This document shows positions 10,762-20,887 of a stretch of 64,000 bases of DNA, piece by piece. The first letter of the stretch is position 1, and each line of letters begins with the position of its first letter. The notes under the pieces are model-generated. The model saw only the letters and a program-made list of their open reading frames with translations, searched no databases and was not told the DNA's origin. A program made the position numbers and the translations under genes. The DNA is taken from positions 18,267,164 to 18,331,163 of the forward strand of contig NC_084814.1 of NCBI RefSeq assembly GCF_963583255.1, in the 5' to 3' direction. The stretch is from Pyrus communis. Lineage: Eukaryota > Streptophyta > Magnoliopsida > Rosales > Rosaceae.

Positions 10762-12265
10762 CTAGTGTTTCCTTCTTTCATTTTCCTCTTCATTCGAGCG
10801 CTCACGATCTTGTGAAGGCTTCTTGGGAACTCCCCAATCATCGACCTCATTTCTCGATTGTTCATCACTGGATGGAAGGTTCTTATTTCCTCTTTTCTTC
10901 CCCTGCAGATGACGTAAAACCGATTAAGCTTGTGTTGGACATGGGTACAATCTACCTACAATTTTCAAAACTGCTATGGAACTTAAGTAGTTAATACCTC
11001 CTCAGAGGTTCCTTGATACCCACTCCGATGATCTTTCCTACTAGTTGTTAATGAGAGATGCTTTGCAGCCTCGTTAAAGAATTGAAAGCCCTGAAGATCT
11101 CCATTTTTAATACTTGTTTCCAGCTGCAAGGGAAAAAATGTGGAATTGCAGAGAATACGGTTACATGGTGTGCAAACAATTGAATGAACTCGCAATCAAA
11201 ATGCCTCAAAACCATTAGTCTAGGAACTCTAGAGCTTTCCCAACAACATAATATTAAATGACAGCATATAGTGCCATCCATGTTGCCTAGCAATATACTT
11301 CTTTTCCATTCCGTAACATTTCACCGTTCATTTGAAAAGGCTCCGTTAACAGACTCAAACATACACTCTATTGAACCCCAACAAGCCATAAAGGTTAAAC
11401 AGGGTAGAAAGAATGGTCGCGAACTTATACCTGGACATGAATAATGCAGAAAACGATGCTAGCAATGGGCAGCCAGCTCTCCTCAGGTGACAACGACAAA
11501 TTCGTCCTAACAAATCACGGGCAAGTCACATTAGTGCCCAGAATCACAGATACAGATAACCAGAACAGAAGCATAAGCTCAACAGTTTGTTGATCATTGG
11601 TATGACAGAATTTCCTCATTTGTCAAAAACTGAAAACGATAAGCACACAAGTATGCAATACAACTGCTCAATTAAACAACACCAGAGTATGCAAATACAA
11701 TGCAAGCATTCAATCAAGAGTATGAGAGTCAAACCTCAGGTAGGGAACCAAGTACACAAGCGCATACACCGCATACCGCCGTTTTCCGGTATCCAACCAA
11801 GCAAAAATCCAACTCTACAATTATTCAGTCCAACCCAACAAAAATTAAAACAAACCCAACAAACAAATTCATATAAATAATCAAAAAGTTCAAGAATTTG
11901 AAAGAAAAATGGGTTTTTTGTTGTTTTACCAGCCAATTGAAGTAGGGAATGAAGCTGATGACGCCCATGACGGCGAACCTGGCATCGGTGGAATCCATCG
12001 CCGAACCGCCTTCGGCATCGTCATCGGGAGTGCTGGCGGGAAGCACCAGAGACGAGAGCATGCAGGCGCCAATGGCGGCGACGAACGGCGCGTCGTTTGA
12101 GAACTCCGCTCTGCAGGGTCTGTATCCGGTGAGCTTTTTGTTCTTCTTACTGTTTGGGTGTTTGCTGGTGGAGAGGAGACAGGGTCTGAGGCTGGAGAGC
12201 TGAGGAGGAAGCGGCGGCGGCGGTTTTAGAGAATGGAGAGTGGAGGAGTAGTGAATTGCGGCCAT
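10762..12265 (-). CDS. Plastid-type multi-span membrane protein, unknown function
   Basis: Five exons on the minus strand: 11930-12265, 11735-11814, 11431-11506, 10998-11123 and 10762-10902, giving 252 residues. Each junction is GT..AG and in phase. The N-terminus (MAAIHYSSTLHSLKPPPPLP) resembles a transit peptide. Four hydrophobic stretches follow: FVAAIGACMLSSLVLP, FAVMGVISFIPYFNWLSWIF, YAVYALVYLVPYL and SWLPIASIVFCIIHVQ. The C-terminal 88 residues are soluble and highly charged, ending in an E/R-rich tail (QDRERSNEEENERRKH). Reading through the donor after exon 4 would end the protein at VLTT; I prefer splicing, because exon 5 has a clean CTGCAG acceptor and 46 open codons in phase. An upstream in-frame ATG at 12319 would add 18 residues. 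I cannot name the family. Confidence 0.75.
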
Positions 12266-12403
12266 GGCTTTGGCTTTAGCATGCGCCACTACACTCCACC
12301 GCCAATGTAATCTCGGCACAGCTGAATGGCGGCCGCCTCGAGTCTCGCGCGTTTCAAACTACACGTCACGTCGTTTAGTTTGATTGACCACAATAATAAT
12401 AAG

Positions 12404-12553
12404 AAATGCTGCCTACACAGTACACACTTATATTTACTTTTTATAATCTCTGTCAATTCACGATTATTAAATTAAATAAATGGAAGAAGATTAATGATAA
12501 AAAATTAATAAGAATGTATAAGAGATAAAAATGAGTGCTTGAGTAGCAGTGCT
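12404..12553. mobile_element. Possible MITE
   Basis: Loosely inverted ends: GAAATGCTGCCTACACAGTACAC on the left against GGATAGCACTGCTACTCAAGCAC read from the right. An AATAATAAT-like 8-9-bp repeat flanks it. The low-complexity target makes the TSD weak evidence. Confidence 0.4.
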
Positions 12554-12672
12554 ATCCTAATAATATCATGAACTTACCTACTCAAAGTCACAATAACAAT
12601 GTCTCAATCTAATTATTTTGTGTTTTAACCTTCTCACGTGCTAATACTTGATTTTTGTGTTATAAATTAGTT

Positions 12673-13397
12673 GGGTGAACTATCAATTTAGTTCTTGAAT
12701 TATTATCTCAGTGAAAACTAGGTCCCTAAACTGTTTTTTTTTTTTAGAAAAATCAATCACTGATTTATAAAAATCTACCAATTACATCCCTAATATTATA
12801 TTTGAATCTACTATATTCAATTTTCCGTCAATTTAAGTCACATTACTTGAATGTGATACACATTAGAGGGTAGATTGGTAATTTTATCTTTAAAAATAGT
12901 GTATCGAGTTAACTTAGATGGTGAATTGGTAGTTTTTCATAAAGAAATAGTGTAAGTTAACTTTGGAGGGTGAATTAGATGTTAAATTCGCAACCTATAT
13001 GAAATGTTAAAGGCTTATAGGCGAGAAAATGATATTATTACACTCTAAAGAATGTGATACACATTAGAGGGTAGATTGGTAATTTTATCTTAAAAAATAG
13101 TGTATCGAGTTAACTTTAGATGGTGAATTGGTAGTTTTTCATAAAGAAATAGTGTAAGTTAACTTTGGAGGGTAAATTAGATGTTAAATTCGCAACCTAT
13201 ATGAAATGTTAAAGGCATATAGGCGAGAAAATGATATTATTACACTCTAAAGAATGTCAAGTAACTTAAATTGACGAAAAATTGGATAAAATTACCAATT
13301 TTCAATGAATTTGGGGACTTATTTTACCGAAGAAATAATTTAAGGATCTAATTTTTACTGAGATGATAATTCATGGACTAAATTGGCATTTCATCCT
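12673..13397. mobile_element. Mutator-like element with long TIRs
   Basis: The ends pair over roughly 150 bp: GTGAACTATCAATTTAGT on the left against ATGAAATGCCAATTTAGT read from the right, each followed by a matching ATTATCTCAGTGAAAA-type block. The 9-bp flanks AAATTAGTT (12664-12672) and AAATCAGTT (13398-13406) match at 8 of 9 positions. There is no transposase frame, so it is non-autonomous. The interior is a tandem duplication. Confidence 0.7.
12851..13252. repeat. Tandem duplication, unit about 201 bp
   Basis: Two near-identical units in a row, starting ATGTGATACACATTAGAGGG at 12851 and again at 13052. They differ at only a few positions, so the duplication is recent relative to the element that contains it. 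Confidence 0.85.
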
Positions 13398-13467
13398 AAA
13401 TCAGTTTAAACACAGCTCGAGCTTGCATCTTGTTTGACTATTATATTTGAGTTTTTATCACTAATAG
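13351..13467. repeat. Segmental duplication, arm A
   Basis: From ATTTTTACTGAG at 13351 to CACTAATAG at 13467 this matches 14287-14378 plus 16623-16651. The segment spans the right end of the Mutator-like element, its target repeat and flank, so the copying happened after that insertion. Arm A was later opened at its end by the hAT-like element and arm B by the LTR. Confidence 0.75.
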
Positions 13468-14273
13468 CATGGACGGATCTATATAGGGATCCGAGAGGTC
13501 TCGGGAGCCTTCGGAAGCCCGAAGAAACACTTGTGATCAACCTTTGGGACCCTCCAACAATTTGGGCAAGTGCAACGGAGAGGCTTGTTGCCTCCATGGA
13601 TGTGCATGCTGCAGTGCTTATAAAGAAGAAGAAAAGGTTTCTAATTTTTGTTTTAATCCTCTAAATCGTTGCAACCTCCCAACTTTAAACTCAAGTTACC
13701 CCATCCCTTAGCACCATTTGCCATTCCACCACCTCTAGCTGCCTAATTTTATTTCTTCCAAATTCATTTAAGTTTTTTAATCCTAAACTCTAGTCTCAAC
13801 TCCCAATTGTAATATACATGTTACATTAACAAAATTCATCTTTGTAAAGTCATTAATTGATGCGTTATGTTGCTGAGGAGAATTTGTTGGTTTTATTACC
13901 TTTGAGATTAATCTTGATTATTATTATTTTTCAAACGGGACAACTAGTGGTAAGCCACGGTTATCCACCCCTTCTAGGGGCCTAGAAGACTCACAAAGAC
14001 ATTTTAGCTTTCTCATGGCCACAGTCAAGCAGACTCACTAGCTTGGATCCTCGAACCCGGGACCTCCCTATTTTTTGTATTTTAAGAGCCGAAATCCGCG
14101 CTCTTACCACTTGGCCACTTGATGTGGTTGATTAATTTTGATTATTCAATGAACCAAATTCAATAAAAAATAGTGCTATGGAACCAAATTAGTCTAATAT
14201 TTTATTTTTTGAACTTTTATCTTGGGACCCCCCCCCCCCCCCCCGAGATCTTGAAATCTTGGATCCGTCACTG
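13468..14273. mobile_element. hAT-like non-autonomous element (8-bp TSD)
   Basis: Flanked by perfect 8-bp repeats ACTAATAG (13460-13467 and 14274-14281). The termini are CATGGACGGATC and, read from the other end, CAGTGACGGATC (10 of 12 matching). An 8-bp TSD with CA-start inverted ends is the hAT signature. It has a C-homopolymer near 14227-14244 and no transposase. Its middle is taken up by a SINE (13923-14129). The uninterrupted target is preserved in arm B after the LTR at about 16640-16660. Confidence 0.8.
13923..14129 (-). repeat. tRNA-derived SINE, family A, nested in hAT-like element
   Basis: On the minus strand: box A TGGCCAAGTGGTAAG, box B GGTTCGAGGATCC, then the family tail region GTGAGTCTTCTAGGCCCC with a TAA-repeat tail. 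It is flanked by 17-bp repeats GATTAATYTTGATTATT (13906-13922 and 14130-14146, one mismatch). The 3' half matches the SINE at 35404-35620 and the fragment at about 17870-17960. Confidence 0.85.
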
Positions 14274-15002
14274 ACTAATAGCCAAAATTTTTACTGAGAT
14301 GATAATTCATGGACTAAATTGGCATTTCATCCTAAATCAGTTTAAACACAGCTTGATTTGCATCTTGTTTGACTATTATGACACACCCCGACCGAGATCA
14401 GAGCGTGTTGGCCGTCATACGAAGGTGACGTAGCCATGTGCACGTGCGGAAGCTAATAAAGTAATAATAAAAAGGTATGAATAATTAAAAACTAGCGTAC
14501 AAAGTACTAAAACAAGTGCTAGTAAGTGAGATACAATTTCAGAGCAGGTCTATAGCAGCCCAAAAGAAAAAGATAACAGTAGTACGCCCGAAGGCGACCC
14601 TACAATGGGGAGTGTCTGTCAGAAACGCCGGAAAGCCCTCAGGGGAAACCACCGCAACGGCTAAGCAACTAGAACCTGGAGGGGCGCAAAACAAAAGCGT
14701 GAGTGGGCAAAAACAAAGTTCTTTGAAAACCATTTAGCAAAATACATTCTAACCCCTCGCCGTAAAACCTGTATACTTCCCAGATAAATAAACATATATA
14801 CGTATGTATAAATATGCCAAACATGCTCAAGGGTATGCCATTCATGCTCCAGAATATGTCATGTCGGAACTTCATAATGAATGCAAGTGCCCAGGTATAA
14901 ATCACATCAATAGCACAACATCTGGCAGCCGGAGTCACCTAACGTGACCTGTACGGCTGCATATAGAGCTCAAATCTCAAACTCACTAACTGAACCTGCC
15001 CA

Positions 15003-15155
15003 CGAGTCGGAACCACCTAAAGTGGTCTGTACGACAGGCCTGGGTGTAATATATATATACGCTCTAGTGCTACGATCACGTGAAGGCTGTGCGAATAATC
15101 GCGGGTCACCTACGAGTCGGAACCACCTAATGTGGTCTGTACGACAGGCCTATGC
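15003..15155. repeat. Direct repeat inside the LTR
   Basis: Two copies of a roughly 48-bp unit (CGAGTCGGAACCACCTAA followed by GTGGTCTGTACGACAGGCCT) at about 15003-15050 and 15113-15152. A degenerate third copy (AGTCACCTAACGTGACCTGTACGG) lies just upstream at 14933-14957. Confidence 0.75.
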
Positions 15156-15822
15156 ACCTAACTTGGATCCAAGCTGAGCGTGTGGTGCGGGAGGTGAACA
15201 TCACGTGAAGGATTGCGCCCTACTCTGGGCGGGAGCACTAACACCGGGGGTGCAGATTATGAGCTCTCTAAGCATCTCTAACCACTACTGAAATATAAAC
15301 GTGAATAACACTTACCTGGCACTTACCTGTACGTCCACAGCACCAATACGCATATATAAATGTATGCCACTACTAATGCATGTGATGATGCATAAACAAT
15401 AACAATATGGTGCATGGCATAACATACAAAACCCTTTTTAATCAATTTCTGGGAATATAAATGTATATAGGTATATACGGAAAACAAAAGCCCACTCACT
15501 GGTATGTAGAAGGGTCGTAGCCCCCCTGCCTCGCGTGTGCACGCTCGTCCTCGGGGTACGTGTCACCTAAATGCGAAATAACTATAAAAACGTTAACTTT
15601 AAAGCACATAACCAACTTCTCGTAATAACTTCTCATACATTGCTCAAAATGGACAAATGAATATACCAACGTGCTCTACACAACCTCAGGATCACAACCA
15701 TATTTTTAAAATAATTTTCCTCCGCCGCACGCGCCCCCACGCGCCGGCCAAGGCAAGGACCTACGCGCCCCCCACGCGCGGCCACGTGCCATGCACACTG
15801 ACGGTGTCAACTGACGCCGTCA

Positions 15823-15917
15823 GGAATATTCCGTTAAACTGACGGAATATTCCGTTAAACCTAACTGACGCCGTCACTGCCGTTAGGAATATTCCATTAA
15901 ACTTAACGGAATATTCT
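15823..15917. promoter_or_regulatory. Cluster of four GAATATTC palindromes
   Basis: GAATATTC occurs at 15824-15831, 15845-15852, 15887-15894 and 15909-15916, mostly in the context GGAATATTCCGTTAA. GAAnnTTC is the two-unit core of a plant heat-shock element. The cluster sits inside the LTR, but no site has the third contiguous unit of a strong element, so function is a guess. Confidence 0.35.
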
Positions 15918-17394
15918 CCTTTTTTCTCCGATCTAACCTCGCCGGACTCCGGCCACCTGGAAAACTGGGAAAGTTTAAAACTCACTAATCTCCGTCGTTT
16001 TTCATCCATTTTTCACGTATTTTATACCAAAATGAAGCCCTAAACCTCATCTACCACGTTGGACTAGTTTTAGAGCCTAAAAACAACGGAACCAAACTTT
16101 TCAAAAACATGAAAATTCGGCCAAACTTACAGTTCTTGGTTCCGACGTCCAAATCCGTCCAACGATGCACTCCCAAGCTCCTTGGGACCTCACCAACACA
16201 TCTACAAGCTTCAAAAGTCCAAAAGCTAACTAGATTAAATTTGCATGAACAGTACACAATTCGGACCACTTCGAAACGACGTGAAAATTGTAGTTTTCTT
16301 ACCTGAAAATGGTACCACTAGACTCCTCTCAGCCTCACGAGCTTGATGGTGTACTTGGTTCCCTCGATCTGCTAAGGTTTGAGGGGTTTTGGGGTTTGTT
16401 CGTACAGTTTCAATGGAGAAGGGAGGAAGGGAGCACGGGAGAGACAGAGAGAGGACAGAAGGAGAGAGAGAGAGAGAGGGACAGTGTCTGTGTGTGGGAG
16501 TGTGTGTGTGGTCCAACACATGCCACACCACACAAAATAACCCATAACGTGACAAAAACGAACTAGGGGCAAAGTCGTAATTTCACACATGCGTTTCGAT
16601 ATTTCCGGGACGGGATGTCACAATTATATTTGAGTTTTTATCACTAATAGCCAAAATTTAACACCTACTTTCATAAATGTCATTTTTTTATAAAATTTGT
16701 CAAAAATAACAAAAAAATCCACTTAAATAGACTTAAATACCCTTAAAATTAAAACCAAATAAACATAAGAATAACATAAGTTCTTATAAGTGGTGGAACA
16801 TGCCCTTTTAAGACTAGCATCCAATATCTTCGTTAACACAAGTTCGTATACAAAATTTTACTATCAAAAGCTGTAATATCTTCATTTTATCGTTGTTTTG
16901 TAATTTCAGAACAATGTATTTAAACACTTATGATTAAACACAAAAGGGAGTCCTTCTGATTAAACACAACAAGGAGTCCTTCAACATGACACTTGAATTT
17001 TGTTTTGGTTTTAATAGTTAGAGTTAGTAATATACATCATTAATTTAGCTTTGTCCAACAATTTTTCCCTGCTGGAGCGGTTGAGTTGTTTCGTTACAAC
17101 TCCCACCAGAATTTCATTGACCTCCCATGTTCAATGAGTTATAAACTAATCAGAAATTGATCTCCACAAGTTTGATACTACCAACTCTCCTCGCGGTTTC
17201 ACAATTTGAACAACAAGTACGAGATATTTATTTAAGTGTTTTGGCTTTTATATGTAAATGGATTTTGAATTTTGAAGGTATTTAGGTCTATTTATTTGAG
17301 TTTTTTTTTTATATATTTGAAAGTTTTTATAAAATGTGACATTTATGAAATGAGGTATTAAATTTTAACTGTTAATGATAAATACTCATTATAT

Positions 17395-17545
17395 TTATTA
17401 TTATTATTATTATTATTATTTGAGTTTAGTGATAGCGTTAGTACGTTAGAAGTTAATTGTTAGGGACAAAGGAAAGTCGGTTAGAATCGAACCCACACCA
17501 AGATACATAAACCTAAATGCTTTCCACCAATTTCAATACGAGTTT
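17395..17545 (-). repeat. tRNA-derived SINE, family B, copy 2
   Basis: Read on the minus strand it has GGTGGAAA, a box B of GGTTCGATTCTAACC, then CTAACGCTATC and a (TAA)n tail (the TTA run at about 17396-17420 on the plus strand). The order and the CTAACGCTATC block match the copy at 8492-8628. No clear target-site repeats were found. Confidence 0.6.
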
Positions 17546-17869
17546 GTGAACTAAACAACTTAAGCTTAAGTACTCCACATTTACAATTCGAGATGCCCTG
17601 AGAGAGTTTCCTTAATTCTCCATATTTTCAAGTTAAATTAGCCAAAAATCTATGAATTAGAATTTAACTCATCTCAAAGGTAAATATTAATTTTAATACA
17701 TGAATTATTTTGATTCTTTGTAAAATTTATAACCCCATCACGCTTTGTAGTATAGGAAATCATAACTTCTATGAACAAATTAAAATAAAGCAAATGTATT
17801 AAATCCCAAATTGATGATGCTTTCGATGAAGCAGATTTAGTATAAATCAAATAATAAATAAGCATTGTG

Positions 17870-17962
17870 ACCAGAGGAAGGCTGAAATGCCTCTATGAGT
17901 CTTCCCGGCTCCCGAAAGGGATGGAAAACCGTGACTTGCCACCGGTTGTTCCCCATTTAAAG
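17870..17962 (+). repeat. SINE family A, 3' fragment
   Basis: ATGCCTCTATGAGTCTTCCC, then CCCGAAAGGG and the ACCGTGACTTGCCACCGGTTGTTCCCC-type end, correspond to the 3' half of the family A SINEs at 13923-14129 and 35404-35620. The tRNA-like 5' half is missing. Confidence 0.6.
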
Positions 17963-18719
17963 GAGAAGAAAAAGAAAAAAATATTTGTGTTCTACAGCAG
18001 CCATCATATACAAGCTCATAAAATCTGTTTAAACATTTATAAATATAAAATAAAATGCATCCCTATTAACTATAAAACACATATAACCTTCTCTTTTCCT
18101 TGTGATCATGGCTACGATCATCACCGCAGGGAAGGACCTAATTTTCTGTTTCCAAACCACACAAATCACATCATGATGAACCCGTAAACTCGCGTATTAC
18201 TCATCTGGATTCTGAAGTGGCTGAAATCCTTGAGGAAGGAAACTTATTACCTGCAATGGGAGGAGATCCGGGAACATCAACTTCTATCCTCTCGATGCAT
18301 TTACTTTTATCGGCAGCCATAAACAATTCCCATTCAGCAAAGAGGAAAATTCGTTGGAGAGAAACGGTCTACAGCTTGTGGCCGGATGTACACCGTGGAT
18401 TCCCTTACACTAATCACACCTTCGGGTCACGCACCCTCAACTTCTTTCTCCATTTTCTTGCCCACATACAGCATTTAGCTGTTGTTGCAACTGTCAAGCG
18501 ATAACCAACTAATTAATGATAACATAAACGCAAGCAAACAGAGGGATATACATAGAAACCCATCACCATCAACACTTTCAACTCACAACGTACCAATCCT
18601 AACCGTCCCATTTCTAAAATTCCCACTCTAGGCTCAACCACAATATTATAGAAATGTAATTGTTTTTTCATCTTTTTTCAAGCGTATTTTAAGGCGAGAA
18701 TACTGTTATTAAGAACTCT

Positions 18720-20845
18720 TTAGCAACTCACTTGATTGTGTCTCATCTTTTCAGCATTCAGTTCATCACTCAAGTTGCTCATCCTGGAAAGAGAGAAACA
18801 TCAGCCAAACTTGTATGAAAGCAGGAAAAATAAAATAAAAAAGGATTCTTCCAAAGTACTCGATTTAGACTTGGGATGACTAACCTGGCTTGAAGCTCCG
18901 ATACTTTGGCGAGCAATAAACGCTCCCTCTCAGAAACTGCAGTTTCAACCTGTTGGTTGGACAAATTAGAGAATGTTACAAACTCTACAAAGATAATGAC
19001 TGACTAATCATTGATATACAAGTCCAATAGAGTTTTAGAGTAAGGCCACCACCATAAGGGACAGACTAATCTATCATTTGGAAAGAAAAAAAATACCAAA
19101 GGGAAACTCCTGAGAAGCTAATACGATGCGTTATCTTTATATAAGAATTGGGAAAAAAATAAAATATACGTACATTTCCATTGTTCTCAGAACTGCGAGG
19201 CAATGGAGGTAACTTTCCATTTTGAGTAGCTGAAATAAGAAAAGGAGGTACCTTACTAACTAGTTCAATAAAAATCTGTACAAATACATAACTCATATCT
19301 AGTATTATACTCCCACAGATATTTCACTCACCTTCTACTGCCTCAGCTGGTTGCAAGCTGTTTAGCAAATTCATAATAATATCCTGCAATCAAAAGAATA
19401 AACAAATTTGCACTAAATTTGCAAGCTGAAGTTTTAAAATCAATTCTTCAAGTCTATCCACTATCTATGTTGCACCAGATTTGCTCTTTTACCTGTTGAA
19501 TCAACGTCTGTTGAAAAAGATTCTGAAGCTGAGGCAGGAGAAGTGATGCAGGTACGTTGCTGTTGTTGAACTCCTTCATTGACAGAGTGGCAGGCTGAAA
19601 CATAAAGAATGAAATCACATAAATAAAGGACAAATAAGATTTCAAACTACCGCCGAGGCAAAGTAAGTAACTGAACCTTCTACATTTTTGTCATAGCACA
19701 AAAAAAACAACTATGTTAGAACTAAGTGAATATATAAAATGCGGAAAAATCTAAGATAAGATCTAATATTGTTCATCAAATACTCCCATGAACTCAGATA
19801 TATTTGTATACGCACACCTATAACTTAGATATCCCAGTTATTGATGAGAATGAAGTTCGTGCTCGCTATAGTTGAATCAATATCTAACGGCTGGGATTCA
19901 GATCTCATAAAGCAATCTTCTTTTATATAAGGGCTTTTTTTTTTTTTTTTTTAATCACAAATGGTCCCTGATGTTTCGCCAAGTCCTAATTCTAGTTTTT
20001 AGGTTTCAAATATCAATTTGGTCGTCCATTTATTGACATGCTCATCAATGTTGTCCCTCCGTCAGATTCTGTTAAAAATCCGTTAGTTTGCTCACATGGC
20101 GTGCATGTGGGGACAATTATCCAATGAGATAGTGCCATGTGGGTACAATAAATGGTTTAAAATTTACAAAATTATGAAAAACTAAATTCAAAAAAGTAAA
20201 TTAGAAACCAAAATAATACACACGAACCGCTGGCCGAACCACCCTACCCAAACACCACCTCCGACGACCCCCCACCCCTTCCCAACAGTCCTCTTGGACT
20301 ACCATGGAATTCAATATCATTAAAGCCGTCAACTTCTTGATCGCCATGACCGTCCCTGTAGAGCTCACATATGATAATAGACTTATTGGTCACAGATGAA
20401 GTGGGATGGAGAACCAGGTCTTGGTTGATTGATGTGTGCGTGGGGGGTGGCAGGTGGTTTGCGGCCCAAAATCTGGGTTTTCGGTTTTGGGATGAGGGTC
20501 AGGGAATGAAGTGGTGAGTAGGAGGGGGAGGAGGTTGAGCTGGGTGCTGTAGGGGTGGGGGAGAGGCAGGTGGCAGACATAGCAAGGGGGATTTGTTTTA
20601 GTTTTTTAACATTTTATTTATTTTACTCGCTATTTTTTTTATTTAACTTTTTGTGGGTTTTCTTCAGCATTTTTTGAAAAATGGTAATGGACAAATGGTC
20701 CCCGCATGCACACCATGTCAGCAAACTAGCGGATTTTTTTTAACGGAATCTGGCATAGAGGCAACATCAATGAGCATGCCAATATACAGACTAGAAGTAA
20801 GAGTTGACGAAACATCAAGGATTATTTCTGATAAAAACCTCTAGG

Positions 20846-20887
<42 letters not shown>

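Larger units (their letters stand above)
14379..16622. mobile_element. Probable solo LTR (about 2.24 kb)
   Basis: Starts TGACACACCCCGACC and ends GGGACGGGATGTCACA, with ATTA or ATTAT repeated on both sides (14375-14378/9 and 16623-16626/7; the terminal T is shared). The intact target site is seen in arm A at about 13436-13450. TG..CA ends, a 4-5-bp duplication, no coding frame, and internal short repeats all fit a solo LTR left by recombination. The ends are also weakly inverted (TGACA..CCCCGACC against TGACATCCCGTCCC), so a terminal-inverted-repeat element is the main alternative. GA-rich and CGCG-rich blocks lie in its right half. Confidence 0.6.
12266..18719. other. Transposon-rich intergenic region
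   Basis: About 6.4 kb without a host gene. From left to right: a possible small MITE (12404-12553), a Mutator-like element with an internal tandem duplication, a hAT-like element holding a SINE, a probable solo LTR, a family B SINE and a SINE fragment. The open frames at 17867-18187 and 18217-18504 have no recognisable domain or splice context; the first starts inside a SINE fragment. Confidence 0.7.

Noticed and set aside
13923..14129. Possible tRNA gene (clear A and B boxes)
   Set aside because: The cloverleaf is not complete and the body continues into a SINE-specific 3' part with a tail and 17-bp target repeats.
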